Assembly (NCBI RefSeq): GCF_902506195.1
Contig: NZ_LR732817.1
Coordinates: 2,757,407-2,821,406, forward strand
Origin: Citricoccus sp. K5
Lineage (GTDB): Bacteria; Actinomycetota; Actinomycetes; Actinomycetales; Micrococcaceae
DNA: 64,000 nt
Direction of reading: 5' to 3'
Shown: positions 27,655 to 36,591 of the stretch, piece by piece
Numbering within the stretch: the first letter of the stretch is position 1
How the letters are laid out: each line of letters starts with the position of its first letter
The notes under the pieces: generated by a model
The model's input: the letters and a program-made list of their open reading frames with translations, nothing else
What the model was told of the DNA's origin: nothing
Database searches by the model: none
Position numbers and translations under genes: made by a program

Positions 27655-28308
27655 ATGATCGAGGCCCCCGAGGCGCCGGCCTATCTCGAGACGCTGCTGC
27701 TGGTCCTGGACCTGTGGGGCGTATTCTTCTTCGCCGTCTCCGGCTGCCTGCTGGCCGCCCGACGACAGTTCGACATCATCGGCTCGGTGTTCCTGGCCTT
27801 CCTGGCCGGGCTCGGCGGCGGCGTGGTGCGGGACCTCATCATCGACGACGGGGTCCCCAACGCCTTCGCCAACCCGCTGTACCTGATCCCGCCCGCCGTG
27901 GCCGCGGCGCTCGTGTACTTCCGGCTCATCACCCAGGGCCGCCTGCGCCGCACGCTGCTCGTCTTCGATGCGGCCGGCCTGGCGCTGTTCTGCGTCACCG
28001 GCACCCGCACGGCCCTGAGTGCGGGGATCGAGCCGATCATGGCCATCCTGCTGGGAGTGGCCACCGGTGTGGTCGGCGGCCTACTGAGGGACGTGGTGGC
28101 CAACGAGGTTCCCGAGATCTTCAACCGCCACGGGCTCTACGCTGTGCCCGCGCTCCTCGGCGCCGGCCTGAGTTCGCTGCTGTGGACGCTAGATGTCTTC
28201 AATTGGCTGACGGCCGCCCTGGTGATGATGGCCGTGTTCGCGTTCCGTCTGATCTCATTGCGCCGCCGGTGGATGGCCCCCAACGCCGCACGCAGCACCG
28301 AGCCTTGA
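27655..28308 (+). CDS. Trimeric intracellular cation (TRIC)/UPF0126 family channel protein
   Basis: The protein has 217 residues and about seven helices in two similar halves. FFAVSGCLLAARRQFDIIGSVFLAFLAGLGGGVVRDLI is repeated in divergent form as LFCVTGTRTALSAGIEPIMAILLGVATGVVGGLLRDVV. GGVVRD/GGLLRD are the hallmark glycine-rich kinks of the TRIC/UPF0126 fold. GGAGG 8 bases before ATG 27655 sets the start and excludes the longer frame from 27568. The probable role is a monovalent cation channel. Confidence 0.9.
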   Translation: MIEAPEAPAYLETLLLVLDLWGVFFFAVSGCLLAARRQFDIIGSVFLAFLAGLGGGVVRDLIIDDGVPNAFANPLYLIPPAVAAALVYFRLITQGRLRRTLLVFDAAGLALFCVTGTRTALSAGIEPIMAILLGVATGVVGGLLRDVVANEVPEIFNRHGLYAVPALLGAGLSSLLWTLDVFNWLTAALVMMAVFAFRLISLRRRWMAPNAARSTEP

Positions 28309-28352
28309 ACCGGCGCGCGCGGCGCTGACCGAACCTTCTCAACCACCACCCC

Positions 28353-28376
28353 TATACCTATGGAGATAGTTATATT
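28353..28376 (+). promoter_or_regulatory. Operator-promoter block of the metF-like gene (matches ligM block)
   Basis: ATACCTAT (28354-28361), N4, ATAGTTAT (28366-28373) forms a near-perfect dyad. TATATT (28371-28376) overlaps its right arm and is a good -10 element. The same arrangement occurs before the ligM-like gene on the other strand. A repressor bound here would block polymerase. The leader to the ATG at 28517 is about 140 bases. Confidence 0.7.
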
Positions 28377-28516
28377 AGGCTCGGTTGCGTCAGCGTGACC
28401 GGGACCACAGCGGAACCGGTCACGCGGCACCAAGCCAGCCCGGCCGACGTCGGGCCCGTCCTCCCGGAGCAACCGGACCGCACGGGCCACGGCCCCCGAA
28501 CATCCGAAGGATCCGC

Positions 28517-29389
28517 ATGAGCTCCCCGAACCCCACCCCCACCGCCTCCGGCCGCCCCTCCGTCATCACCGATCCGTCCCTGGAGATGACCGGCAAGGAC
28601 AAGGACATCGATGCGCTGCGCGAGGCCGCCCCGCTGATCCCGGCCGGCACCCGCATCAACGTGACGTTCCTGGGCAACGAGGACCTCGGCATGCGCGTCA
28701 AGGCCTCCTCCGCCGCCAAGGAGCTGGGCTACGTCCCGGTTCCGCACATCTCGGCCCGCCGCCTGACCTCCGAGGCCGAGCTGGTGGAGTTCCTCACCGC
28801 GCTGCGGGACCAGGTCGGCGCCACCCATGCCTTCGCCGTCGGCGGCGACCCCTCGGAGCCAATGGGCCCCTACGGCGCCTCGGTGGACCTGATCACCTCC
28901 GGCCTGCTCAAGGAGTACGGCTTCACGGACATCTCGATCGCGGGTTACCCGGAGGGTCACCCGGACATCTCCGACGCCCAGCTCTGGGACGCCCTTGAGA
29001 GCAAGTACGCCTCCCTGCAGGAGCAGGGCCTCAACGGCACCATCCTCACCCAGTTCGGCTTCGACGTGGACCCGGTGTTCGCCTGGATCAAGGAGGTCCG
29101 CCGCCGCGGCATCGACCTGCCGATCCGCATCGGCGTCCCCGGCCCGGCCGGCATCAAGCGCCTGCTGACCTACGCCTCCCGCTTCGGCGTCGCCACCTCC
29201 GCGGGCATCGCCAAGAAGTACGGCTTCTCCATCACCAACCTGCTCGGCACCGCCGGCCCGGACAAGATGATCGGGGACCTCGACGCTGGCCTGACCCCGG
29301 CCGAGGGTGACGTCAAGCTGCACTTCTACACCTTCGGCGGAACGAAGACGACCGCCGAGTGGATCAAGGACTACCAGGCCAAGCACTGA
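28517..29389 (+). CDS. metF: Methylenetetrahydrofolate reductase-like protein
   Basis: The protein has 290 residues and a TIM-barrel MTHFR fold. Recognisable blocks are VPHISARRLTSEAELVEFL, THAFAVGGDPSEPMGPY, ISIAGYPEGHP and LTQFGFDVDPVFAWI..RRRGI. It lacks the exact N-terminal FEFFPP motif of housekeeping MetF and belongs to the short type often found with LigM-like O-demethylases. Its expected role is to oxidise methyl-THF from demethylation back to methylene-THF. GAAGGA 6 bases before ATG 28517 sets the start. Its promoter shares an operator with the ligM-like gene at 39665-41092, supporting a joint pathway. Confidence 0.85.
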   Translation: MSSPNPTPTASGRPSVITDPSLEMTGKDKDIDALREAAPLIPAGTRINVTFLGNEDLGMRVKASSAAKELGYVPVPHISARRLTSEAELVEFLTALRDQVGATHAFAVGGDPSEPMGPYGASVDLITSGLLKEYGFTDISIAGYPEGHPDISDAQLWDALESKYASLQEQGLNGTILTQFGFDVDPVFAWIKEVRRRGIDLPIRIGVPGPAGIKRLLTYASRFGVATSAGIAKKYGFSITNLLGTAGPDKMIGDLDAGLTPAEGDVKLHFYTFGGTKTTAEWIKDYQAKH

Positions 29390-29404
29390 CACCGAATCAG
29401 TCTT

Positions 29405-29440
29405 GTGCGGGCAGAGATCACGAGTGATCCCTGCCCGCAC
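29405..29440. terminator. Bidirectional terminator hairpin
   Basis: Arms GTGCGGGCAG (29405-29414) and CTGCCCGCAC (29431-29440) pair, and inner GATCAC/GTGATC extends the stem. It lies between the convergent stops at 29389 (+) and 29468 (-). Confidence 0.7.
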
Positions 29441-29467
29441 GGCGACGGCGGGGCACCTCCGGACGGA

Positions 29468-30058
29468 TCAGTCGGGGTGATGCAGGCTCGGGCGGTAGAC
29501 GAGCTCCTGGATGCGGCCGTCCAAGGTCCGCGCCTCAAGCAGCTCGAGGTCGAGATCGCCAGCCCCGGCGAACACCGGCGCCGTCCCCGACTCGGCCGTC
29601 AGCACGGGGTAGACGGTGACCTGCAGCCGATCCACCAGACCGGCGGCCAGCAGCGTCCAATTCAGGGACAAGCTGCCGTGCGAACGCAGCGGCACCTCGG
29701 ACTCCTCCTTGAGCCGGGCGACCGCCGCCGCCCCGTCCTCGGGCACGAGGGTGGCCTGGGGCCAGTCCAGCGGCTCGGTCAAGGTCGAGGAGATGACGTA
29801 CGCGGGGCAGTTGACCATGCGCGTGACCCAGGCGTCACGGACATCGCCCTGCGGGCCGGCGGCCGAAAGCATCCCGACGAACTCCCGGAACGTCGTGGCG
29901 CCGAAGACCATCCGCTGTTCCGGACCGAACGAGGCGAGCCGGTGCTCCAGCAACTCGGGGCCCTGCTTCCCCCAGTATCCACCCCAGTCCCCGGGCGGGC
30001 CGTAGGAGCCGTAGCCGTCCAGGCTGGCGAAGATGTCCCACGTGTAGGTGGCGGTCAT
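29468..30058 (-). CDS. Dihydrofolate reductase-like (RibD C-terminal domain) protein
   Basis: The protein has 196 residues. It shows the RibD_C/DHFR-like pattern: IFASLDGYG at the N-terminus, RMVFGATTFREF, YVISSTL, a nucleotide-binding-like region around HGSLSLNWTLLAAGLVDRLQVTVYPVL, and a short tail. Members reduce pteridine- or deaminoriboflavin-like compounds or are of unknown function; this one is a stand-alone enzyme, not part of a rib operon. AGGAG 6 bases before ATG 30058 rejects the longer frame to 30136. Confidence 0.85.
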   Translation of the reverse strand: MTATYTWDIFASLDGYGSYGPPGDWGGYWGKQGPELLEHRLASFGPEQRMVFGATTFREFVGMLSAAGPQGDVRDAWVTRMVNCPAYVISSTLTEPLDWPQATLVPEDGAAAVARLKEESEVPLRSHGSLSLNWTLLAAGLVDRLQVTVYPVLTAESGTAPVFAGAGDLDLELLEARTLDGRIQELVYRPSLHHPD

Positions 30059-30156
30059 GTTGGTCTCCTGCGCAGTGCGGGTGGGTTCAAGATTCCGCCG
30101 GCGGACCGCCCTGGCACAAGGGACCGCGGACGGCAAGTTGCTCCTAGAGTGGCCCT

Positions 30157-30672
30157 ATGCGCGCCGCCTTCCCTTCCTCCGCCCGGCTGGCCCTGATCAC
30201 GACGGCGGCGCTCACCCTCCTGTTGGCCGTCACCGGATGCGGCGGGCCTGGGGACAATGAGGAGGTGGTTGGCACCTCCACGCCGACGCCGGCGATCAGC
30301 GCCTCGGCGACGAGCATCTTCCAGCTCTCCCCCGGCCAGTGCTTCGACCGCCCCGCTGCCGAGGGGCTGTATGAGGTGGCGGTGGTGCCGTGCGAGGTGT
30401 CCCACGATCTGGAGATGTACGCGCTGTTCCAGTTGGACGAGCCGTCCTGGCCGGGCGGTGACCGGGTGCACGAACTGGCCGATGCCGGGTGCCGGGAGCA
30501 GTTCGCGGTCTTCACCGGCTCGCAGGCTGCGGACTCCGATCTCGGCTACACCATGTACACCCCGTCCGAGGGGTCCTGGTCCGAGGGTGACCGCCAGGTG
30601 CAGTGCGCCCTGCAGCTCAACAGCGGCGGCCGGATGATCGGATCTCAGATGGCCGGCCCGGCTGCCGGTTAG
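30157..30672 (+). CDS. Septum-formation (Septum_form) domain lipoprotein
   Basis: The protein has 171 residues. The signal peptide ends at lipobox AVTGC (about residue 28). The mature part has the pattern SPGQCFDRP, VVPCEVSHDLEMYALFQL, AGCREQF and QVQCALQ; these four cysteines are the hallmark of the actinobacterial Septum_form domain. It is an extracytoplasmic lipoprotein with an undefined role at the envelope or septum. The gene is alone and divergent from the RibD-like gene. Confidence 0.75.
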   Translation: MRAAFPSSARLALITTAALTLLLAVTGCGGPGDNEEVVGTSTPTPAISASATSIFQLSPGQCFDRPAAEGLYEVAVVPCEVSHDLEMYALFQLDEPSWPGGDRVHELADAGCREQFAVFTGSQAADSDLGYTMYTPSEGSWSEGDRQVQCALQLNSGGRMIGSQMAGPAAG

Positions 30673-30741
30673 GGACACGGCGGCCGCCGGTTTGACGCAG
30701 CGCCCGCGCGGCCGGTCAAGGGTAGGTAGGGCCCGTGCGCC

Positions 30742-31395
30742 TCAGCCTGCCGCACCGTCCAAATACCATCGATATCTCAACCGCAGGGCGCGCTCGGTAC
30801 TGCCCGCCACGGCTCCGACCCCGAGGGTGATCGTGAGCCACAGCGGCAGATGCACCGGCGAGACGAAGGCCCCGATGCTCTCGGCCACGGGCGGAATGGC
30901 GGTCAGTTGCTCAGCCAGCTCCAGCAGGACCAGGACAACCCCGATGCCGATCAGGATCAGGGAGATCACGCCGATCCAGCGGCTCCACTCCGGATGCGAA
31001 CTATCGAAGCGCGCGCGGCGTCCCTCGGCGGAACGGGGATCCGGGACCAACTGGCGGGCGGTTCCGTCCTCGGTGACATAGTGGCAACGCTTGAGCCCGA
31101 AGGCGCTCGTGGCCACCTCGATGACTCCACCGGGCACGGGGAACACGGCGGGTGTCTTGGACTGGGCCTGGAGCCGGCCGTCGAGGTAGAGGCGGGCCAT
31201 GACCTCGCCGGTCTTCGCATCCCCGAGATAGCCGACGCTCACGGCACAGTCCACCGGCCGGCCGTCCTCGCCGGTGATCCGCAGGTGCATGAGGCCGCGG
31301 CTCAGTAATTGCCACCAGCGAAAGCGCTGCAGGGGACGCCCGTCGCCCGGTTTCACGCGCTTGGTCAGGCGATCCCTCCGCCAGTCCTGGAACAT
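30742..31395 (-). CDS. Hypothetical membrane protein divergent from a TetR regulator
   Basis: The protein has 217 residues. The N-terminal 130 are soluble and contain RFRWWQLLSRGLMHLRI and a small beta-rich region; two membrane helices (ISLILIGIGVVLVLLELAEQ and LWLTITLGVGAVAG) lie near the C-terminus. I do not recognise a family. GGAGGAGGG precedes ATG 31395; the frame beyond it to 32010 runs antisense through the TetR gene and is rejected. The operators next to its promoter make it the likely target of the divergent TetR protein. Confidence 0.7.
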   Translation of the reverse strand: MFQDWRRDRLTKRVKPGDGRPLQRFRWWQLLSRGLMHLRITGEDGRPVDCAVSVGYLGDAKTGEVMARLYLDGRLQAQSKTPAVFPVPGGVIEVATSAFGLKRCHYVTEDGTARQLVPDPRSAEGRRARFDSSHPEWSRWIGVISLILIGIGVVLVLLELAEQLTAIPPVAESIGAFVSPVHLPLWLTITLGVGAVAGSTERALRLRYRWYLDGAAG

Positions 31396-31465
31396 GCCTT
31401 GCCCTCCTCCGGTGCCGGGCCGGCGTCGTGACGATGACGATCCCGCGTCCCCTGCACCACGTTTG

Positions 31466-31512
31466 TAGCACAGCGTGTTAGTCCTGCGCTGAAACCGTAA
31501 CACAGCGTGTTG
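31466..31512. promoter_or_regulatory. Two TetR-type operators between divergent genes
   Basis: TAGCACAGCGTGTTA (31466-31480) and TAACACAGCGTGTTG (31498-31512) share the core CACAGCGTGTT. The second contains the perfect dyad AACAC-AGC-GTGTT. Centres are 32 bases apart, three helical turns. They lie between the genes starting at 31395 (-) and 31534 (+). Confidence 0.7.
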
Positions 31513-31533
31513 GATGAGTGCGAGAATAGGCCG

Positions 31534-32175
31534 ATGGCATCGAAGAACGCAGCAGACATCGGCACCCGCGGGAGGATCATCATCGCGGCCGCGGAAATGG
31601 TCTCCGAGGACCCGCGTGCCCGGCTGAGCGTGCGCGCCGTGGCCGCGCGGGCCGGCATCAGCACCGGCTCGCTCCGCTACCACTTCCCTACCCAGCGTGA
31701 ACTCCAGGTCACGGTCATGCAGACCATCTACCAGGTGGTGGCGCCGGACGACCAGATCAAGGATCGCTCGCAACCGGCCCGGGACCGCCTGGTCGGATGC
31801 TTGCGGAACATCCTGGCACCAGCCGGCGTCGGGCAGGAGGCCCGGGATGGCTGGGCCACCGTCTTCCGCACGTTCATCGCTCCGGAGCCGACCGACGAAT
31901 CCGATGCGGCCTACCAGGCCCTCTGGCGGGAGGCGCAGCGCCGCGTCGAGTACTGGCTCTCCGTCCTGACCGAGGAGGGCGTCCTCCCGGCCGGCGACCA
32001 CTCGGACCACGCCCGCTTCCTCATGACGGTGGTGAATGGGCTCTCGATCGAGCGCGCCCTGCCGGCGGACGCCTCCCGCCTGGCCCAGGAGACCGCCACG
32101 CTGTACCTGGCTGTGGACGGGGTGCTCACCTCACCCCGATCCACCACGACCACCGACGGCGAGTCAGCGTCCTGA
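31534..32175 (+). CDS. TetR-family transcriptional regulator
   Basis: The protein has 213 residues. The N-terminal helix-turn-helix is visible (RGRIIIAAAEMVSEDPRARLSVRAVAARAGISTGSLRYHFPTQREL), followed by a helical ligand domain. I chose ATG 31534; the in-frame GTG at 31507 lies inside the second operator and is therefore unlikely. It probably represses itself and the divergent membrane-protein gene through the two dyads in the gap. Its stop is 5 bases from the convergent amidase gene end. The inducer is unknown. Confidence 0.92.
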   Translation: MASKNAADIGTRGRIIIAAAEMVSEDPRARLSVRAVAARAGISTGSLRYHFPTQRELQVTVMQTIYQVVAPDDQIKDRSQPARDRLVGCLRNILAPAGVGQEARDGWATVFRTFIAPEPTDESDAAYQALWREAQRRVEYWLSVLTEEGVLPAGDHSDHARFLMTVVNGLSIERALPADASRLAQETATLYLAVDGVLTSPRSTTTTDGESAS

Positions 32176-32180
32176 GGGAC

Positions 32181-33800
32181 TCACGGACGCCCTCCCGGTG
32201 ACGGCAGTCCCTCCAGAGGCCGAGCCGCAGGTGGACCGACGCCGCATTCCCGGTGGATCTCTTCACCCAGGTCCACCAGCGCCAGATCCGTATCCTGCGG
32301 GCCGACCAGACACAACCCGACTGGCCCCTCGTCCGTCTCCAGAGCCGGCACGGACAGGGCCGGCCGCGCCAGGATGCCGGCCACGCAGGTCATAGTCAGG
32401 GTGGCGGTGCGCACCCTCTGGATCATGGCGTCCGGCGCCTCCACGGGCGGTGCCGCTGACGCAGCCGATGGAAGCAGGAGGACACGCCCTCCCAGCACCT
32501 CCTCCCACCGTGCACGTGCCGCGTGCAGGATGCGCCGGGCGGCCGCCTGCTGCTCCGCATCGACCCGTTGGGCATCCGCGAATCGGTCAGCGACGTCTCC
32601 CGTGACCAGTCCCGGGTGTTCGGTGATCCACCGGCCGTGGCTCTCCCATGCCTCCGCGGCCTGGACCAGCCGGAAGGCGTCGTAGTACGAGCCTGGGAAG
32701 GCTTCGGACGCCGCGCCGCCCTCGAGGGAGATGACCGTCACGGAGCGGTCGAGTCGGGACACGGCCAGGTCGAAGGCCGCGACCACGGCGTCCTCAGCTT
32801 GCTCCACCAGATCCCGATCGATCACCAGTTCGGCCGCAGCGGCCCCGAGGGACCGTCTCCCCCGGCCGGGCAGGGAGACGGCAGCGGCATCACGCAAGGT
32901 GGCGCCGTCTCGCGTCAGCCATCCGACGGTGTCGAAGCTCGGGGCCAGTGGCAAGGTGCCTGCCATGGGCACAGCGCCATGCGTGGTGCGCAATCCCCAC
33001 AGCCCCTGGTAGGAGGCCGGAACCCTGATCGATCCCGCTGTATCGCTGGCCAATCCGATGTCGGCTTGACCCAGCGCCACGGCAGTGGCCGGGCCGCTGG
33101 AGGATCCTCCGGAGATGGCCCCCCTGCGCGCCGGGTTTGGTGGGGTGCCGTAGTGGGCGTTACGGCCGGCGATGGAATAGGCGAACTGGTCCGTCTGGGC
33201 AATACCGAGCACAGACGCGCCATGGTCCAGCAGGGAGGCGACGGCGGCGGCATGCTTGCGCTCGATGCCGGCCGTCTCGAGATACCCCGGCACCCCGGCA
33301 CCGATCCGGTACCCCGCCACCGCGAACAGGTCCTTGACGGCCACGGTCCGTCCGTCCAGGGGGCCCTCGGAGAGTGGCGCCGCCAACGGCGTCCCGAGGT
33401 CCCTCCACACCGACCTGTCGATGGCCGCCACCGGGCCGGTGACATGGGCGGCCGTGATCTGCCAGCCGCGTTCAGCGTCCCGGGTCCACAACTGGGTCTG
33501 CACTCCACGTCCACCGGATGCGGTGATGCTCTCGCCCACCGTCAGCCAACAGTCGTCCGAGATCCGCCTCGTCTGCACACCCACCATCCGGCGGGACTCA
33601 GTTCCCCCTCGCCCGCGGCGGAACTGCCTGATCCGATCCGCGCCCACCATCAGCCCCGCACTGTCGGCACGAAGGGTGGTCTCGTCGTCCGCGAAGAGAA
33701 CGTCCAGGGATTCGAGGTCATCGGCCATGAGCGCCTCCTCGTACTGCCAGAAGCGGTCCACCAGTGCCATGGGCGCCGCCGCCAGTTCGTCGCCGGTCAT
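32181..33800 (-). CDS. Amidase with N-terminal AtzH-like (NTF2/DUF3225) domain
   Basis: The protein has 539 residues and is a two-domain fusion. Residues 1-125 match the AtzH-like NTF2 fold (ALVDRFWQYEEALMADDLE, LFADDETTLRADS, GADRIRQFRRGR); Tyr20 and Arg44 have the spacing I recall for the AtzH active-site pair. Residues 140-525 are an amidase-signature enzyme: Lys in VAVKDLF, the glycine-serine loop GGSSSGPATAVA, and the nucleophile serine in DTAGSIRVPAS. AtzH and AtzE act on carboxylated urea derivatives in cyanuric-acid breakdown, so the substrate may be a carboxy-urea or related amide. The start overlaps the formamidase-like gene by 4 bases. Confidence 0.85.
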   Translation of the reverse strand: MTGDELAAAPMALVDRFWQYEEALMADDLESLDVLFADDETTLRADSAGLMVGADRIRQFRRGRGGTESRRMVGVQTRRISDDCWLTVGESITASGGRGVQTQLWTRDAERGWQITAAHVTGPVAAIDRSVWRDLGTPLAAPLSEGPLDGRTVAVKDLFAVAGYRIGAGVPGYLETAGIERKHAAAVASLLDHGASVLGIAQTDQFAYSIAGRNAHYGTPPNPARRGAISGGSSSGPATAVALGQADIGLASDTAGSIRVPASYQGLWGLRTTHGAVPMAGTLPLAPSFDTVGWLTRDGATLRDAAAVSLPGRGRRSLGAAAAELVIDRDLVEQAEDAVVAAFDLAVSRLDRSVTVISLEGGAASEAFPGSYYDAFRLVQAAEAWESHGRWITEHPGLVTGDVADRFADAQRVDAEQQAAARRILHAARARWEEVLGGRVLLLPSAASAAPPVEAPDAMIQRVRTATLTMTCVAGILARPALSVPALETDEGPVGLCLVGPQDTDLALVDLGEEIHRECGVGPPAARPLEGLPSPGGRP

Positions 33801-34939
33801 CGAGGCCTCCTGTTCTGGGGAAAGTCACTGCGTCGAATCCGGGCATGGACGCCCTTGACCACGTCCACCACCTGGGACACGTTGAAGTCTGTGGCCGCCG
33901 AGAGATAGGCATAGGCGAGATGTGGCTCCATGCCGTAGCGGGCTTGGAGGAGGGTGATGGCCGAGCGGACGCAGTCACGAACGGCTGCGTCCAGGTCCTC
34001 ATCGAGCCCCGTGGGGACGAGGAATTCAGTGGTCTCGGCAAGGGGATTCACCAACGCTCCGAACTGTTCCACCGCCTTCCCCTGGTCGACCACGTCGAAA
34101 CGGACCGTGACCCGCAGTGATGCCTCCATGGCGGTCAGTGCGACCTCGCCGTCCCCCTGGGCGAAGTGCGGGTCGCCCAGGTAGGCCAGGGCGCCGGAGA
34201 CCTGGACCGGCAGATGGAGTGTGGATCCGGCCGTGAGCAGGTTGATGTCCAGGTTCCCCCCGTGCCGGCCCGGAGGGACCGAGTGGGGACGGACGCCTCC
34301 CCGCACCGCCACACCCATCGTGCCCAGGAATGGGTGCAGGGGAAACCGGGCCTGTTGGGCGGTGTGCGAACCCAGTGGAATGGCGCCGAATGCCCTGCCC
34401 GTCTCATCGGCCACAGCTTCGGCGAAGACAGAGACGGAATCCTGGCCTAGGGGGTACTCCCCGGCGAGGGCGCCACGTCCATGCCGGCTGGAGATGACGC
34501 CATAGGGAACCCGAAGCAGGGTCTCCAGCACGGTGATGGACAGCAGGTCCCCGGGTTCAGCACCGCGAACGCAGATCGGTCCTGTGACCACATGGGGCCC
34601 GTCCGCACCGGGGTCACGGGATCTGTCCGTGCCGGCCAGGGCGATGCCGTCCGTGAGCACGAGATCGGGGTCAACACCGTGACCGGCGAAGAACCGCACG
34701 GGGTCACGGCCCTGATCCTCCAGGACTCCCTCATGGCTGATCGTGTCCACCGTCACCTCCGTACCCGGATCCACAGTCAACACCGGCTTGTCGAACTCAC
34801 AGGGCAGCCGTCCCCAGAGGACGTTGCCGGCCGTGGCGGGCAGGTACTCCCGCGCCGTGATCGGCCCGGAGCCGGGCTGGAGCGCCCGTGCGGGGATCGC
34901 CACCCCGTCCGGACGAGGAGAGGTGTGCATGAGGGTCAT
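33797..34939 (-). CDS. Acetamidase/formamidase (FmdA/AmdA) family protein
   Basis: The protein has 380 residues. It carries the FmdA_AmdA pattern: DPGTEVTVDTISHEG, VVTGPICVRGAEPGDLLSITVLE, PPGRHGGNLDINLLTAGSTLHLPV and GDPHFAQGDGEVALTAMEASL. It hydrolyses formamide, acetamide or similar short amides to ammonia and acid. The start at 34939 overlaps the DUF1275 stop by 4 bases; the longer open frame to 35914 runs through that gene in another phase and is rejected. It is in an operon with transporter genes and a second amidase, so stepwise breakdown of an imported nitrogen compound is likely. Confidence 0.9.
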   Translation of the reverse strand: MTLMHTSPRPDGVAIPARALQPGSGPITAREYLPATAGNVLWGRLPCEFDKPVLTVDPGTEVTVDTISHEGVLEDQGRDPVRFFAGHGVDPDLVLTDGIALAGTDRSRDPGADGPHVVTGPICVRGAEPGDLLSITVLETLLRVPYGVISSRHGRGALAGEYPLGQDSVSVFAEAVADETGRAFGAIPLGSHTAQQARFPLHPFLGTMGVAVRGGVRPHSVPPGRHGGNLDINLLTAGSTLHLPVQVSGALAYLGDPHFAQGDGEVALTAMEASLRVTVRFDVVDQGKAVEQFGALVNPLAETTEFLVPTGLDEDLDAAVRDCVRSAITLLQARYGMEPHLAYAYLSAATDFNVSQVVDVVKGVHARIRRSDFPQNRRPR

Positions 34940-35748
34940 CGGATTCCTTCCGGGACGGGCAGGGCGAGGGTTTCCGCAGTCTGGGCGGCCTCCCCCTCGG
35001 GGAACTCGGCCGACGCCGTGGCGGCACCGGCTCCGGTCATCGACGCCGGGCCGTCCCCCGGCCGGGGAATCAGGCGGAGGGCGGCGACCCAGACCACGGT
35101 GATGGTCACCACGAGGGACAGGCCGATCCCGGCGGCGAGGTGCAGGAGGGTCAGTCCGGCACCGACGAGTGCCCCGAGTCCGATCATCCCGATGGCGGTC
35201 ACCCGCCGGAACCACAGCTGACCGTCCTGCCGGCCCAGCCGGGAATCGGCGGCGAGCCCCGTCAGAGTGGAGGTCACCACCACCGTGGACAGGTCCTTGA
35301 CCCCGACGTGCCGGGCCGCGGCGGCCTGGAGTCCCATCGCCATCGCCAGGACACCGGTGATGGCGGTGATCAGTCCGGTCCCCGGCCCCTGAACCGCCAG
35401 CAGGCTCCCGGCACAGGCCGCCAGGAGGACCGCTGTGGTTCCGAGAATCCAGCAGACCGGCGCGCTCCATCCCGTGGCGGCCCGGCGGAGCACACGCCCT
35501 CCGACCACCGCCCCCAGGACGAATCCTGTCAGGGCGACCCCGAGGCCCAGTGTGGGCTGGGTGGTCTGTGACACCAGGGACATGCCGATCAACACCACGT
35601 TGCCGGTCATGTTGCCCGTGAAGACCCCGTCGAGCCCGATGATCCCGACGGCGTCCACGATGCCCGTGGAGAAGGTGAGGGCCAGCAACAACGCCAATCC
35701 CAGCCGTCCGTCCGCCGGTGGCGTGCTCGTTCGTGCGGCCGGGCTCAT
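34936..35748 (-). CDS. DUF1275 (YoaK) family membrane protein
   Basis: The protein has 270 residues and about six to seven helices. The N-terminal block FSTGIVDAVGIIGLDGVFTGNMTGNVVLIG is diagnostic of DUF1275, and GLQAAAARHVGVKDLSTVVVTSTLTGLAAD is the second conserved block. No biochemical function is established for the family. It overlaps its neighbours by 4 bases on both sides, firmly inside the ABC transporter/amidase operon. It may be a channel for a product such as ammonia or formate, by analogy only. Confidence 0.88.
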   Translation of the reverse strand: MSPAARTSTPPADGRLGLALLLALTFSTGIVDAVGIIGLDGVFTGNMTGNVVLIGMSLVSQTTQPTLGLGVALTGFVLGAVVGGRVLRRAATGWSAPVCWILGTTAVLLAACAGSLLAVQGPGTGLITAITGVLAMAMGLQAAAARHVGVKDLSTVVVTSTLTGLAADSRLGRQDGQLWFRRVTAIGMIGLGALVGAGLTLLHLAAGIGLSLVVTITVVWVAALRLIPRPGDGPASMTGAGAATASAEFPEGEAAQTAETLALPVPEGIR

Positions 35749-36590
35749 GCCACGGTCGTCTCGTGCACCAAGGCGGAGATGTCCCGCTCCAGCTGGTTGA
35801 ACGCGGCTCCGGTGACGTCCCGTTCCGGACCGAGCCGGATCGGGACGATGTCCCGGATGTGACCCGGACTGCCATGGGCGAGGCCACCGGCCATGACGAC
35901 CACCCGGTCGGCAAGGTAGACCGCCTCCTGGATGCTGTGGGTGATGAACAGGATCGTGGTGCCCACGCGCTGGCGGATCCCGACGAGCTCGTTCTGCAGT
36001 TGCTCGCGAGTCAAGGCGTCCAGGGCGCCGAAGGGTTCATCCATGAGGAGCACCCGGGGCCGATTCGCCAGGACGCGGGCGATGGCCACACGTTGCTGCA
36101 TGCCTCCGGAGAGCTGATGCGGGTAGGAGGAGCCCATCCGGCCCAGGCCCACCAGGTCAAGGTATTCCGCCGTCCGCTGGCGGATCTCCGTTCTGGGCAG
36201 GCGCCGCTGCTTGAGGCCGAAGGCCACGTTCTCGGCCACAGTGAGCCACGGGAACAGCCCATAGTCCTGGAAGACCACGGCATGCTCCGGACTGGGCGCG
36301 GTGACGGGAACCTGGTCCACGTGAATGGATCCCTCGGTGATGTCCTCGAATCCGGCAACCATCCGCAGGACTGTGCTCTTGCCACAGCCACTGGCACCCA
36401 CGATGGCGATCAGTTCACCGGGCTCGACCGTCAGATCCACCCCGCGCATGGCGTAGTGCTGGTGGTCGTAGCTCTTGCCGAGGCCACTGATCTCGATGGC
36501 CCCACGCCGGGCCCCTCCCCCGGATGCAGGTTCCGAGGAGGGTCCGGCGGACGCCGCGGTGCTGGACTGAACAGTCAGGGTGGTGGTCAT
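35745..36590 (-). CDS. NitT/TauT-family ABC transporter ATP-binding protein
   Basis: The protein has 281 residues. It has Walker [10 protein letters not shown] near residue 70, [16 protein letters not shown] (Q-loop), signature LSGGMQQR, Walker [13 protein letters not shown] and H-loop THS. The first 35 residues are a variable Ser/Ala-rich tail. It starts one base after the permease stop. It is the ATPase for the importer whose binding protein and permease are encoded just upstream. Confidence 0.92.
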   Translation of the reverse strand: MTTTLTVQSSTAASAGPSSEPASGGGARRGAIEISGLGKSYDHQHYAMRGVDLTVEPGELIAIVGASGCGKSTVLRMVAGFEDITEGSIHVDQVPVTAPSPEHAVVFQDYGLFPWLTVAENVAFGLKQRRLPRTEIRQRTAEYLDLVGLGRMGSSYPHQLSGGMQQRVAIARVLANRPRVLLMDEPFGALDALTREQLQNELVGIRQRVGTTILFITHSIQEAVYLADRVVVMAGGLAHGSPGHIRDIVPIRLGPERDVTGAAFNQLERDISALVHETTVA

Positions 36591-36591
36591 C

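Noticed and set aside
34940-35914. N-terminal extension of the formamidase-like frame (705 codons in total)
   Set aside because: The extension crosses the DUF1275 gene in another phase. The ATGA overlap at 34936-34939 gives the true start.
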